Assembly: GCA_938041635.1 (NCBI GenBank) | Contig: CALIAD010000084.1 | Span: 1-37,256, forward strand | From: an uncultured Atopobium sp. | GTDB lineage: Bacteria > Actinomycetota > Coriobacteriia > Coriobacteriales > Atopobiaceae | Direction of reading: 5' to 3' | DNA: 37,256 bases | Part shown: positions 1 through 7,914 of the stretch, piece by piece | How positions within the stretch are numbered: position 1 is the stretch's first letter | How the letters are laid out: the number at the start of each line of letters is the position of its first letter | Program-made: the position numbers and the translations under genes | Notes under the pieces: model-generated | Databases searched by the model: none | What the model saw: only the letters and a program-made list of their open reading frames with translations | Told to the model about the DNA's origin: nothing

Positions 1-2
1 TT

Positions 3-881
3 GTCTCTGCGCTCAGGTCCAACAACCACGTGGTCGGCTTCATGGGCGACGGCATTAACGACGCAGCCGCCATGCGCTCTTCCGACGTAGGAATCTCCGT
101 CGATACTGCCGTTGACGTGGCAAAAGAGTCCGCAGACATCATCTTGCTGCAGAAAGATCTGCTAGTACTTGAGCACGGCGTCGAAGAAGGTCGCAGAACC
201 TACGGCAACACCATCAAGTACATCAAGGCAACCGCAAGCTCTAACTTTGGTAACGTGCTGTCCGTTTTGGTGGCCAGCTTCTTCCTGCCGTTCTTGCCTA
301 TGAGCGCCCTTCAGCTGCTCCTCTTGGGACTGGCATATACCGTTACTTGCATCGCAATTCCGTGGGACAACGTTGACGATTCGTTCCTTTCAAGCCCTCG
401 CTCTTGGGACGCTCATTCGATTACAAACTTTATGCTTTGGATCGGACCAGTAAGTTCAATCTTTGATGTACTGACCTTTGCGCTTATGTTCTTTGTGGTC
501 TCCCCTGCGCTTGCTGGAGGAACCTGGGCAGAACTTACCGCAGCCGGAAATACCGCAGCTCAAGCGCTCTTTATTCTGTCTTTCCAGACAGGCTGGTTCA
601 TCGAATCCATGTGGACCCAGACCTTTGTTCTCCACGCACTCAGAACCAACAAGATTCCATTTGTTCAGAGCATGCCTTCTACCTCACTGTTTGCCCTCAC
701 AACCGCAGGAATCATTGTGGTCAGCGCTCTTCCGTATCTGCCCATGTTTGCCCAGCCTTTGAGCCTTGTTGCTCTGCCTTTGTCATTCTTTGGGTGGTTA
801 GTGGCGCTTATGAGCGGGTATATGGTTCTTATCACCATAATCAAGAGCCTCTACGTTAAGCAATTTGGCTCTCTGCTCTAA
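3..881 (+). CDS. P-type cation-transporting ATPase, C-terminal part (MgtA-like)
   Basis: This is the C-terminal part of a P-type ATPase. The reading frame is open to the left edge, so the phosphorylation domain and most of the nucleotide-binding domain lie outside the window. The first visible residues contain the P-domain hinge motif MGDGINDA (about residues 14-21 of the visible part), followed by the typical ISVDTAVDVAKESADIILL stretch. About five to six hydrophobic segments follow and form the C-terminal membrane domain. The IPWDNVDD segment in the membrane domain and the short P-domain wording resemble the magnesium-importing MgtA/MgtB branch (type P3B), which moves Mg2+ inward at the cost of ATP. 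I place it there by recognition only; other cation specificities cannot be excluded. The next gene starts about 20 bp downstream on the same strand. Confidence 0.85.
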   Translation, partial: VSALRSNNHVVGFMGDGINDAAAMRSSDVGISVDTAVDVAKESADIILLQKDLLVLEHGVEEGRRTYGNTIKYIKATASSNFGNVLSVLVASFFLPFLPMSALQLLLLGLAYTVTCIAIPWDNVDDSFLSSPRSWDAHSITNFMLWIGPVSSIFDVLTFALMFFVVSPALAGGTWAELTAAGNTAAQALFILSFQTGWFIESMWTQTFVLHALRTNKIPFVQSMPSTSLFALTTAGIIVVSALPYLPMFAQPLSLVALPLSFFGWLVALMSGYMVLITIIKSLYVKQFGSLL

Positions 882-903
882 CCTTGCTCCAGGAAGGACC
901 ACG

Positions 904-1673
904 ATGGACGTAAAAGAAGCCATGGACCTGCGCATTTCTCTGCGCGCTTACGACCAAAAGCCTATTGAGCAAGAGAAACTTTCTCAGCTCCAGGAAGCTA
1001 TTGACGTCGCAAATGCCCAGATGGCAGAGGTTGCACCCGATCACCCCGCAATTCTTACCATCGAAGGTCCTCACCTCGAGGACGGCACCTCTGTCCACAT
1101 GAAGAACAAGTCTATTGTCGGCCCCATTTACCACTACGTAGCAGGTTATTGTGAAGACGCAATTGCCCGTGAGCTCATCGGTTACTATGGCGAGAAGATC
1201 GTTCTTCTCGCCACACAGCTGGGCATTGGCTCATGCTGGATTGCCGAGACCATGGACTGGAAGACCCTGGCTCGTGACGAGTACAACGGTCTTAAGCTGG
1301 GCATTATTATCTCCATCGGATATGCTCCGGAGAAGATTCCGCTCAAGCAGGAGGGCATTCGTACCGCAATTCGCCTGCGCACTAAGAAACCTGCACAGAT
1401 TATGACTGCGAACGGCGAGCCCACTGAGCCAGAGAAGATGCCGAGTGGTTTAACCGCGGCATTAATGCGGTTTTGGCATGTCCGACCGCTATCAACAAGC
1501 TGCCTGTTGTATTTGACCTGACAGATGGCGTGGTAAGCGCGTCTATGCCTAACCAGCGCCACCTTGTCCAAGACTACGACCTGGGTATCTCCAAGCTGCA
1601 CTTTGAGCTTGCCGCCGACCTCAAGGGAACGTGGGAGCTGGGACAACCCGGTCGCTTTATCGTTTCTGAGTAA
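904..1673 (+). pseudogene. Nitroreductase-family flavoprotein, frameshifted
   Basis: This is a nitroreductase-like FMN protein of the TM1586 type (putative NAD(P)H-dependent reductase). The ATG at 904 follows an AGGAAGGA ribosome-binding site; an upstream in-frame start lies inside the preceding gene and is not used. The frame runs normally for about 180 residues to the sequence EPTEPEKMP, then becomes nonsense and stops at 1521. In the other frame, from about 1443, the sequence EWFNRGINAVLACPTA continues the family pattern through to a stop at 1673. One missing base near 1441-1443 explains the break. The parts are otherwise intact, so this is either a very young pseudogene or a sequencing error. 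It is followed 61 bp later by a second nitroreductase, suggesting a two-gene redox operon. Confidence 0.75.
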
Positions 1674-1734
1674 CGCGCCGTCCAACAGCGTACCTCCAGC
1701 TCACCGCAGCACCACCAACAAGAAAGGACCACGT

Positions 1735-2442
1735 ATGGCCTGTTCCGCACAACACGTTGCAAACAAAGTTCTCTCGTCCTACCAGTGGAGACTTGCAACC
1801 AAAAAGTACGACCCTACCAAGAACGTCTCTGACGAGGGCCTTGAGGTAATCCTTGAGGCTGGTCGTTTGGCACCAAGCTCTTACGGTCTAGAGCCTTGGC
1901 GCTTCCTGGTTGTTAATCTGCGAGAGGATCAGGCCTCTGAGCAGTCACTTCGCCTTAAAGAGAAACTTTACGAGCCATGCTATGGTGCTCGCGCATCCCT
2001 TAACGGCGCTCACTACCTGGTTATTCTTCTTGCTCGCAAGAACGTCAACGCAGAGTCAGCTTACGTCAAGCACATGATGCACGACATCAAGCAACTTCCT
2101 GCAGACTTTGAGCCAACTTATGCGGCTGCTTTCAAAAACTTCCAGGAGAACATGTTTAACCTGGTAGGTAACGAGCGTGCGACCTTTGACTGGGCTTGCA
2201 AGCAGACCTACATTGCGCTTTCGAACATGCTTACCATGGCCGCTATGATTGGCGTCGATAGCTGCCCAATCGAGGGCTTTAACCGCGAGGCTGTTGATAA
2301 GATTTTGGAAGAAGAAGGTCTCCTCGACGGCGGCCAGTACAACGACTTTGGCGTTTCCTGCATGCTTAGCCTGGGCTATCGTGATATGGATCCTGTCCAG
2401 AAGCGTCGCCAGCCAGCCGAGGATGTTATCGTCAAGCTGTAA
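1735..2442 (+). CDS. NAD(P)H-dependent nitroreductase (NfsB-like)
   Basis: This 235-aa protein belongs to the nitroreductase/FMN oxidoreductase family (PF00881). These are cytoplasmic homodimers that hold FMN and reduce nitro compounds, quinones or similar electrophiles with NAD(P)H. Family signs include the N-terminal WRLATKKYDP segment, the flavin-contact stretch LEAGRLAPSSYGLEPWRFLVV (roughly residues 38-58), and near the C-terminus GVDSCPIEGF, which is typical of the NfsB/YfkO group. The ATG at 1735 is chosen because AAGAAAGGACC precedes it closely; an open frame further upstream has no family similarity. The gene is probably co-transcribed with the frameshifted nitroreductase before it and ends just before a strong hairpin. 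The physiological substrate cannot be read from sequence. Confidence 0.85.
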   Translation: MACSAQHVANKVLSSYQWRLATKKYDPTKNVSDEGLEVILEAGRLAPSSYGLEPWRFLVVNLREDQASEQSLRLKEKLYEPCYGARASLNGAHYLVILLARKNVNAESAYVKHMMHDIKQLPADFEPTYAAAFKNFQENMFNLVGNERATFDWACKQTYIALSNMLTMAAMIGVDSCPIEGFNREAVDKILEEEGLLDGGQYNDFGVSCMLSLGYRDMDPVQKRRQPAEDVIVKL

Positions 2443-2466
2443 AGCGTTGTTACACTAACTTTTGAG

Positions 2467-2504
2467 CTGCCTCCTATTTCCCACACTGAGGAAATAGGAG
2501 GCAG
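2467..2504 (+). terminator. Rho-independent terminator after the nitroreductase pair
   Basis: The arms CTGCCTCCTATTTC (2467-2480) and GAAATAGGAGGCAG (2491-2504) are perfectly complementary over 14 bp with a 10-nt loop, followed by TTTGTTT. It lies 25 bp after the nitroreductase stop. A closely related hairpin occurs at 36,495-36,538. Confidence 0.85.
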
Positions 2505-2680
2505 TTTGTTTAGCAGGGGATTCTTTGCTGAGAGAGAAAGTCTTTGCTTTGTAAGAGCTTATTGCTCATGCGAAACTCGGTCACACATAGCTTGATCGCA
2601 CACCATTTTGTCGCCAACTGGTCTTTTGTGGCGCGAAGAAACTTATTCTGATTCAAAAATGGCCCATTTCAGTGCGAAGT

Positions 2681-2859
2681 GGTAAAAAATGCGTTTAGTT
2701 GGGGTATACAGGATTGGCACACTTCTATGCAATCGTTTTACCAGCAGTTTTAATTAGACGAATTTTTTGTGCGCATTCACATTATTTCTGAACTGCTCAA
2801 ACGTAAATGCCAAAATGACAAAACTAAAAAATTACCCCCAACTAAACGGGTTTTTTACC
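2681..2859. repeat. 24-bp imperfect inverted repeat pair bounding 179 bp (MITE-like)
   Basis: GGTAAAAAATGCGTTTAGTT plus GGGG (2681-2704) matches the reverse complement of 2836-2859 at 22 of 24 positions. The 131 bp between the arms is AT-rich with no reading frame. The whole 2505-3077 interval is otherwise gene-free and lies between two converging genes, so a promoter or operator is not the natural explanation. It could be a miniature inverted-repeat element. I see no clear target-site duplication. The rest of this interval holds short GC-rich palindromes near 2985-3040 and nothing else I can name. Confidence 0.5.
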
Positions 2860-3077
2860 CAAAACAGTACCCTCTGAATGACATATCAATTTTTTGATTA
2901 GTTTTTGTGCATATTAGGCGGTCTTTATGCACGCGAGGTACATTCGTACATTTTGAGCGCCCTGTAAGCCTCGTGCACCCAGTGTGCCCCGCGCGCTCCT
3001 GCGCGCCATACACGCCGCTTAACCGCGGTGTACTTGGCGCGCTCGCACGATCAGCTCAACCAGCAGAAAACCGCTGT

Positions 3078-4133
3078 CTAACTGCGGATAAACCTAAATC
3101 CGCGACCGGAGTGGATGTACGGCAAGAAAGCGCGATCTTCTTCGCAGATACTTCCTGCAACGTTGTCGCGAGCATCAAGCTCCAAAAGACCTCGAGCAAT
3201 CGAAAGCTCACCCGCATAGCGACCATATGCCTTACTGCTTACCAAGATGGCGCCAGTAGCAACAGTTTCCCAGGTAGAAGACCTTGCGTCGTATACGGGG
3301 GCGTCTTTCCATAGCCTGGACTCCTGCGAGCGAATAATATACGAGCTGGAATCAGGTCGATCGGTCTGAAGTCGATCGTACAGATACTCAAAATCAGGCT
3401 TGAGCTCCGTCTTTAGCTCAATGCAGTTTTGCTCAAGCTGACCAATGCGCTTCCACGTAGCCTCAGTAACATCTGGGTCGCCAATAAGCACCACGTCAGA
3501 ATCAGCGTCGTAGAGAGCAAGCATCGCCTGAATAAGTGCATCGCCCGAAAGCCCACGGTGTTCCTCGACAGTTGGCAGTCCCTCGTAGAGAGGACCGCGG
3601 AAAATCTCGCCAGGAACAAACGAGAAAATCTGGAATCCAAGCGCCGAAAGGCGCGCGTTAATCTGTGCGACGCGCTCCAGCGAAAGGCCCGTGTAGCTCT
3701 TGGGATAGTAATTGTGGCAGGCGGCAAAACGAGTGAAGTCGGCGCCAGCTGCTCGCCATGCGGAAATGTCGTCCTTGGTGATGGTCGAAGCGTTAAAGAC
3801 CACGTGGAACTTGCGAGAAAGCTCTACGGTCTCTGCCGCATCAAACCCAAAGTCAAGACGCACATACGTAATGCCCAGCTCCGCAAGCTCGTCAAACTTC
3901 TGAACGCCAAGTTTGGAAAGAGTAGCAGGAGAAACATCAGCAATGAGGTTAATCTCCGCCTTCCTGCAAAGTTCCAAGAGCTTACGAGCCTCAGTGCGAT
4001 AATCAATCCCCTCTTCCTCGGGAATCTGGAGAGAAGTAAAGGCGTAGTGGCATCCGGCTGCCTGCGCTTTTGCTACAACCTCAGCATTAGCTTCATATCC
4101 ACTGGCAAAATACAGTGAAATTCCGGTGCGCAT
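3078..4133 (-). CDS. mupG: 6-phospho-N-acetylmuramidase MupG (DUF871)
   Basis: This 351-aa protein of the DUF871/MupG family would be a cytoplasmic exo-6-phosphomuramidase. The characterised family member, from Staphylococcus aureus, cleaves MurNAc-6-phosphate-GlcNAc imported by the MurNAc phosphotransferase into MurNAc-6P and GlcNAc. The N-terminal ~230 residues have TIM-barrel features: the start MRTGISLYFASGYEAN, then LIADVSPATL and YVRLDFGF, then the HNYYPKSYTGLS segment. The last ~110 residues form the usual small C-terminal domain, with GAILVSSKAYGRYAGEL. The ATG at 4133 follows TTGGAGGATTT, a strong ribosome-binding site; a longer frame upstream is not supported. The gene lies downstream of murP and behind a terminator, so it probably has its own promoter, with a catabolite-repression-like site just upstream. 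The stop codon falls inside a small hairpin (3071-3087) followed by TTTT, a weak terminator candidate. Confidence 0.88.
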   Translation of the reverse strand: MRTGISLYFASGYEANAEVVAKAQAAGCHYAFTSLQIPEEEGIDYRTEARKLLELCRKAEINLIADVSPATLSKLGVQKFDELAELGITYVRLDFGFDAAETVELSRKFHVVFNASTITKDDISAWRAAGADFTRFAACHNYYPKSYTGLSLERVAQINARLSALGFQIFSFVPGEIFRGPLYEGLPTVEEHRGLSGDALIQAMLALYDADSDVVLIGDPDVTEATWKRIGQLEQNCIELKTELKPDFEYLYDRLQTDRPDSSSYIIRSQESRLWKDAPVYDARSSTWETVATGAILVSSKAYGRYAGELSIARGLLELDARDNVAGSICEEDRAFLPYIHSGRGFRFIRS

Positions 4134-4149
4134 AAATCCTCCAAGTAAA

Positions 4150-4165
4150 TTGCAAACGCTTTCTA
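4150..4165 (-). promoter_or_regulatory. cre-like catabolite-repression site upstream of mupG
   Basis: TTGCAAACGCTTTCTA matches the Firmicutes cre consensus WTGNAARCGNWWNCAW at all but one fixed position. It lies about 17 bp before the mupG start, close to the promoter or leader. Control by a LacI/CcpA-type regulator is an inference, since the responsible protein is not in this window. Confidence 0.4.
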
Positions 4166-4214
4166 AAGGCCGGGGTTTCTCGCCAATCGGGAAGCTGGTC
4201 AGGCAGCCAGTCAA

Positions 4215-4275
4215 GATGCCAGGCGAGAAGACCGGCAGGTAGCCGGTCGGATGCCAGGCGAGGTGCCAGGCGAGA
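4215..4275. repeat. GCCAGGCGAGAAG direct repeats with a GACCGGC hairpin
   Basis: TGCCAGGCGAG occurs three times (near 4217, 4252 and 4264), and between the first two is the palindrome GACCGGC-aggta-GCCGGTC. The block sits between the murP terminator and mupG. The first copy continues as GGCGAGAAGACCGGCA, nearly the same as a linker in the array at 10,709 (GGCGAGAAAAACCGGCA), which suggests a dispersed repeat family. Confidence 0.5.
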
Positions 4276-4315
4276 AGAAAAAATCCCTCTTCCTAGGATA
4301 CCTAAGAAGAGGGAT
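4276..4315 (-). terminator. Rho-independent terminator after murP
   Basis: On the minus strand, ATCCCTCTTC (rc of 4306-4315) pairs with GAAGAGGGAT (rc of 4283-4292). An inner extension of CCTA/TAGG gives about 15 bp with one mismatch. A T-rich tract (rc of 4276-4283, with six consecutive T) follows. It lies about 25 bp after the murP stop and separates murP from mupG. Confidence 0.85.
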
Positions 4316-4339
4316 AAACGTTTCTAAAACGTGTGGTTT

Positions 4340-5827
4340 TTACTCGCCGAAGACGTCGTTAATGCGATCCTCGTCAACGCCGAAGAACCAAGTGAGCGCG
4401 AAGCCTGCAGCGTAAGCAAGAAGCATTGCAAGCAGGTAGAAGACCTGGTTACCAGGCTGGACAATCAGCAGACCAAAGAGGCCGGAGACGCCCTGGGAAA
4501 CGGTACCAAGGTGGAAGAGGTAAGCAATTACGGAGCCAACACCGGAGCCAAGGCATGCGGTGATGAATGGCTTACCAAGAGGCAGGGTAACTGCATACAT
4601 AAGAGGCTCGCCAATACCGAGCATACCAACTGGGATGGACTCGGTGAGGTACTTCTTGACGCGCTTGTTCTTGGTCTTGAAAAGAATTGCAAGACCAGCA
4701 CCAACCTGGCCGCCGCCTGCCATCATCAGCAGAGGAAGCAGGTAGTTGATACCCTGAGTTGGGCCCTCTGGGTTGTTAAGCATAACGTGGATTGGAGTAA
4801 GTGCCTGGTGAAGACCAACGGAAACCAGTGGCAGGAAGGTAGAACCAAGCAGGTAAGCACCAAAGACGCCAAGCTTGTCATAGAAGAACTGAAGGACAAA
4901 GAAGATTGCCTGAGTAAGCCATGCGCCTGCAGGCTGAAGAATCAGGACAGAACCAATAACACCGATGATAACGGTGCAAAGTGGAGTCAGGAAGGTGTCA
5001 AGAACGCTTGGCATAACCTTGTGCAGGTTCTTCTCCAGGAATGCAAAGAAAATTGCGCAGATGATTGCACCAATCATGCCGCCTGCTGCTGCGTTGAACA
5101 GGTCAGAAGAAGCGACGATAAATGCGCCCTCCTTGAAAGCAACAGTTGGGAGGCTGAATGGAAGGTGAACCAGACGAGTTGCAACGCCGTCAACAGTCTT
5201 GGAAGCAAGAAGAGGCATACCAGCGTTAGCAATGGAGAGCGCACCAGCCATAGCACCAAGAACGCGAGAACCACCAAACTCCTTGGCAGCGTTCTCGCCA
5301 GCGAGGATTGGCAGGTAAGCGAAAAGTGCCCAGCCCATGGTCCAGATAGCTGCGAACCACCACTCGTTGGCATAAGCCTTACCAGTGGAGAAGTTGATAA
5401 CGTTAATGATACCGTTAATCAGACCTGCAGAAATGATGCCAGGAAGCAGTGGAACAAAGATGTTAGCAATCTTCTTGAGGAAGCGCTGAACAGGCTTGTT
5501 CTCATACTTAGCCTTCTGAGCTGCCTTGTTGTCCTTAGCTGCGGAAACAACGTCGTCCTCAGATGCGTCACCAGCAGCAACGCCGGTAAGCTTGGAAAAC
5601 TCAACAATAACCTTGTTGACAACGCCAGGACCAAGAACAACCTCAAGGTACTCTGCATCCTCGACCAGACCCATAACGCCATCAATAGCCTTGATAGCCT
5701 CAGAGTCAACCTTTGCAGGATCTGCGGTCTTAATGCGGAGCCTGGTCATGCAGACCATGTTGCTCTGAACATTTTCTTTGCCACCGACGGCAGCAAGAAT
5801 CTGTTCTGAAAGCTTGGTGTAATCCAT
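4340..5827 (-). CDS. murP: PTS EIIBC component, MurNAc-specific (MurP)
   Basis: This 495-aa membrane permease of the phosphotransferase system would import MurNAc, or MurNAc-GlcNAc, while phosphorylating it at C6. An N-terminal EIIB domain (about residues 1-85) carries the phospho-cysteine in NMVCMTRLRIK (Cys26), and GPGVVNKV follows as in MurP. A charged linker leads to a sucrose/MurNAc-type EIIC domain with about ten membrane spans. No EIIA domain is fused, as is usual for MurP, which borrows a glucose-type EIIA. The ATG at 5827 follows AAGAAGGAAAG and gives the normal family N-terminus MDYTKLSEQIL; a start 36 bp upstream lacks support. The assignment to MurNAc rather than sucrose rests on the surrounding murQ, murR and mupG. 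Confidence 0.88.
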   Translation of the reverse strand: MDYTKLSEQILAAVGGKENVQSNMVCMTRLRIKTADPAKVDSEAIKAIDGVMGLVEDAEYLEVVLGPGVVNKVIVEFSKLTGVAAGDASEDDVVSAAKDNKAAQKAKYENKPVQRFLKKIANIFVPLLPGIISAGLINGIINVINFSTGKAYANEWWFAAIWTMGWALFAYLPILAGENAAKEFGGSRVLGAMAGALSIANAGMPLLASKTVDGVATRLVHLPFSLPTVAFKEGAFIVASSDLFNAAAGGMIGAIICAIFFAFLEKNLHKVMPSVLDTFLTPLCTVIIGVIGSVLILQPAGAWLTQAIFFVLQFFYDKLGVFGAYLLGSTFLPLVSVGLHQALTPIHVMLNNPEGPTQGINYLLPLLMMAGGGQVGAGLAILFKTKNKRVKKYLTESIPVGMLGIGEPLMYAVTLPLGKPFITACLGSGVGSVIAYLFHLGTVSQGVSGLFGLLIVQPGNQVFYLLAMLLAYAAGFALTWFFGVDEDRINDVFGE

Positions 5828-6083
5828 ACTTTCCTTCTTTCTCTCGTTGCGATGTTGCAACAAATACCTATCAAGAATACATAAAAAATGAACTTATCGG
5901 TACAACAATCCATACCTGTGGTTCATTGTTTCATGTTTTGACCTAATTTGAACACCCTGTTACTGCAGGTAAACTGAGCGTTTTTCAAAACTTACCGACC
6001 ACTTGCGCCTCATGCTGATACCACTGACCGATACAGCTGAAACAAAATGCTCACGCGTGTGTCATTTGTTACAACTGCGGATA
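5828..6083 (-). promoter_or_regulatory. murQ-murP intergenic region with probable murP promoter and operator
   Basis: The 256-bp gap between murQ and murP is long enough for a separate murP promoter. The motif GATACCACTGAC (6017-6028) recurs as GATACCATTGAC (8230-8241) and in part at 8251-8262, in front of the divergent murR and lipoprotein genes. It is therefore a candidate regulator site. GTTGC-gatgtt-GCAAC (5846-5861) lies in the leader just before the ribosome-binding site. No terminator is evident after murQ. Confidence 0.35.
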
Positions 6084-6974
6084 CTACAGTGCACCTCTAA
6101 CATGACCATGAGCTGCCTCGAGCTTAGCTTTAGCCTCGTCAACAGGCATCTGGGTAAGCAGCATGACAATAGCAAGCTTTGCATTACCGTCAGCCTGCTC
6201 AAGCGCCTGAGCTGCCTCTTCGCGAGTGCAACCAGTTGCTGCCATGGTGATGTTCTGTGCACGAACTACCAGCTTCTTATTAGTCTGCTGCACGTCAACC
6301 ATGAGGTTTTGATACGCCTTGCCCACGCCAACCATAGAACCGGTAGAAATCATGTTCAGAATCATCTTCTGAGCGGTACCGGATTTAAGGCGCGTAGAGC
6401 CTGTGAGCACCTCAGGTCCACAAGAAGGCTCAATGGCAAGCTCTGCCTCTTTGCCCACCTCGGAGCCCTTATTGCAGGCAATAGCAACGGTTTTGCAGCC
6501 CAAAGAACGAGCATAGCGCAGGCCACCAATAACGTAAGGAGTACGACCGCTAGCTGCAATTCCAATAGCAATATCGTTCTTGCTCAAGCCAATCTTCTTG
6601 AACTCCTCTTCGCAAAGCTCAAGAGAGTCCTCTGCGCCCTCAACTGCACGTACAAAGGCCTTCTCGCCACCGGCGATAAGACCAACAACCACGTCGGGAG
6701 AAACGCCAAAGGTAGGTGGGCACTCAACTGCGTCCAAAACGCCCAGGCGACCGGAAGTTCCCGCGCCAAAGTAGACGATTCTGCCACCAGCCTCAAGCGA
6801 GGAAACAGCCCACTCAATTGCCTGTGCTACCTGGGGAAGAACCTCTTTTACGCCAGCTACCACGTTGAGATCTTCCTGGTTCATAACGCTGACCAGCTCA
6901 AGTGGGGTCATCTGATCCAGGTCCATGGTGTTGGGGTTTCTTGTCTCGGTGACAAGCTTTGTTAAATCAATCAC
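6084..6974 (-). CDS. murQ: N-acetylmuramic acid 6-phosphate etherase MurQ
   Basis: This 296-aa enzyme is nearly the length of E. coli MurQ. It splits the D-lactyl ether of MurNAc-6-phosphate to give GlcNAc-6-phosphate and D-lactate in the cytoplasm. The N-terminal motif LVTETRNPNTMDLD is diagnostic. A single SIS domain follows with YFGAGTSGRLGVLDAVECPPTFG, where Glu84 matches the catalytic acid of the E. coli enzyme. AVEGAEDS (about 110-117) holds a second conserved acidic residue. GIAASGRTPYV and STRLKSGTAQKMILNMIST complete the family pattern. The GTG at 6974 is chosen because AGAAGGTG lies five bases before it and it fits family N-termini; a TTG start at 7007 would overlap murR. murQ lies 25 bp after murR and is probably co-transcribed with it. 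Confidence 0.93.
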   Translation of the reverse strand: MIDLTKLVTETRNPNTMDLDQMTPLELVSVMNQEDLNVVAGVKEVLPQVAQAIEWAVSSLEAGGRIVYFGAGTSGRLGVLDAVECPPTFGVSPDVVVGLIAGGEKAFVRAVEGAEDSLELCEEEFKKIGLSKNDIAIGIAASGRTPYVIGGLRYARSLGCKTVAIACNKGSEVGKEAELAIEPSCGPEVLTGSTRLKSGTAQKMILNMISTGSMVGVGKAYQNLMVDVQQTNKKLVVRAQNITMAATGCTREEAAQALEQADGNAKLAIVMLLTQMPVDEAKAKLEAAHGHVRGAL

Positions 6975-6999
6975 GTTTTCACCTTCTGTGTTGTGATTT

Positions 7000-7914
7000 T
7001 TACGCAATTACGTCGTTGGCTATACCGGGCAAATCTTGGTCAGATGAAAGCGTGGCAACACGCTCAGCCGAATCTAGCTTGCCAATATAGTTTGTCGAGA
7101 AACGCTTAACGCTCTTCTCGTAATTTCTATTTACATAGGCTGCAAAGAGCGCGTCTACAACGTTAAGCTGGGCAATTCTTGAAGACATGGCACCGCTTCT
7201 CATGATGTGCTCGGTCTCTGCCACGCCTAAAACGTAGTCGGAGCGGTGAATCAATTCCGAGTCAATGCCACCGCGGGTAATGGCAACCACCTTGGCGCCA
7301 TTTGCCTTTGCAATCCAGGCACACTCAATGGCTTCTCGTGTAAGGCCTGAGTAGCTGACCACAATAGCAAGGTCTTCTCGCCCCATGTTTTTGGCGTAGA
7401 GCATCTGAGAGTGGTAATCGTCGCTCAAGTTGCAGTTAATGTTGAGGCGCATGAGTTTGAGCTGCAGATCTCTTGCAACCAGAAGCGAAGCTCCCATGCC
7501 AAAGAGGCAGATGGAATGAGCTTGCATCATAAGTGAAACAACTGAGTCAACAACCTGAGCGTCAAGCAATTGCCTGGTAAGCTCCAGCGAAGAAATGTTC
7601 TTTGCCGTAACTTTTTCGATGATCACATCAGTGGTGTCACCTGCGATAACGCCGCCGACAGCAATATCGTTGCTTTTATTGCTTACTGCCAGCTCGTAAA
7701 TGAGCGCCTGCTGGAACTCTTTATAGCCACCGCAGCCAAGCTTCTTGCAAAGCCTGACAACCGTTGATGCAGATGTATACGTTTGAGCTGCTAGTTTATG
7801 GATTGATTGACCAACTGCTGCCTCTGGATCCGACAGAATATAGTCGACAATATCGCGTTCAGCTGAACTAGCATTCTTGCGATACTCTTCCAGACGTAGA
7901 CGAACACCTCTCAC
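7000..7914 (-). CDS. murR: RpiR-family regulator of MurNAc use (MurR)
   Basis: This 304-aa transcription factor has an N-terminal RpiR-type helix-turn-helix (about residues 1-78, with HKLAAQTYTSASTVVRLCKKLG) and a C-terminal SIS domain (about 120-260, with CLFGMGASLLVARDLQLKL and IVVSYSGLTREAIE) that would sense a sugar phosphate. In E. coli the equivalent protein represses murQP and responds to MurNAc-6P; the same ligand is inferred here from its position directly before murQ. The GTG at 7914 follows CCGGAGGTGATT, a near-perfect ribosome-binding site. It is the first gene of the murR-murQ unit and is divergent from the lipoprotein gene. The last residues (DLPGIANDVIA) are not conserved with anything I recognise. 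Confidence 0.85.
   Translation of the reverse strand: MRGVRLRLEEYRKNASSAERDIVDYILSDPEAAVGQSIHKLAAQTYTSASTVVRLCKKLGCGGYKEFQQALIYELAVSNKSNDIAVGGVIAGDTTDVIIEKVTAKNISSLELTRQLLDAQVVDSVVSLMMQAHSICLFGMGASLLVARDLQLKLMRLNINCNLSDDYHSQMLYAKNMGREDLAIVVSYSGLTREAIECAWIAKANGAKVVAITRGGIDSELIHRSDYVLGVAETEHIMRSGAMSSRIAQLNVVDALFAAYVNRNYEKSVKRFSTNYIGKLDSAERVATLSSDQDLPGIANDVIA

Noticed and set aside
3429..4118. 229-codon plus-strand reading frame opposite mupG
   Set aside because: Shadow of mupG, which has a strong ribosome-binding site and clear family membership.
4331..5809. 492-codon plus-strand reading frame opposite murP
   Set aside because: It is an antisense shadow of murP: its composition is Asn/Lys/Cys-rich without any domain, and murP has a ribosome-binding site and full family similarity.
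6003..6965. 320-codon plus-strand reading frame opposite murQ
   Set aside because: Antisense shadow of murQ; no domain, no ribosome-binding site.
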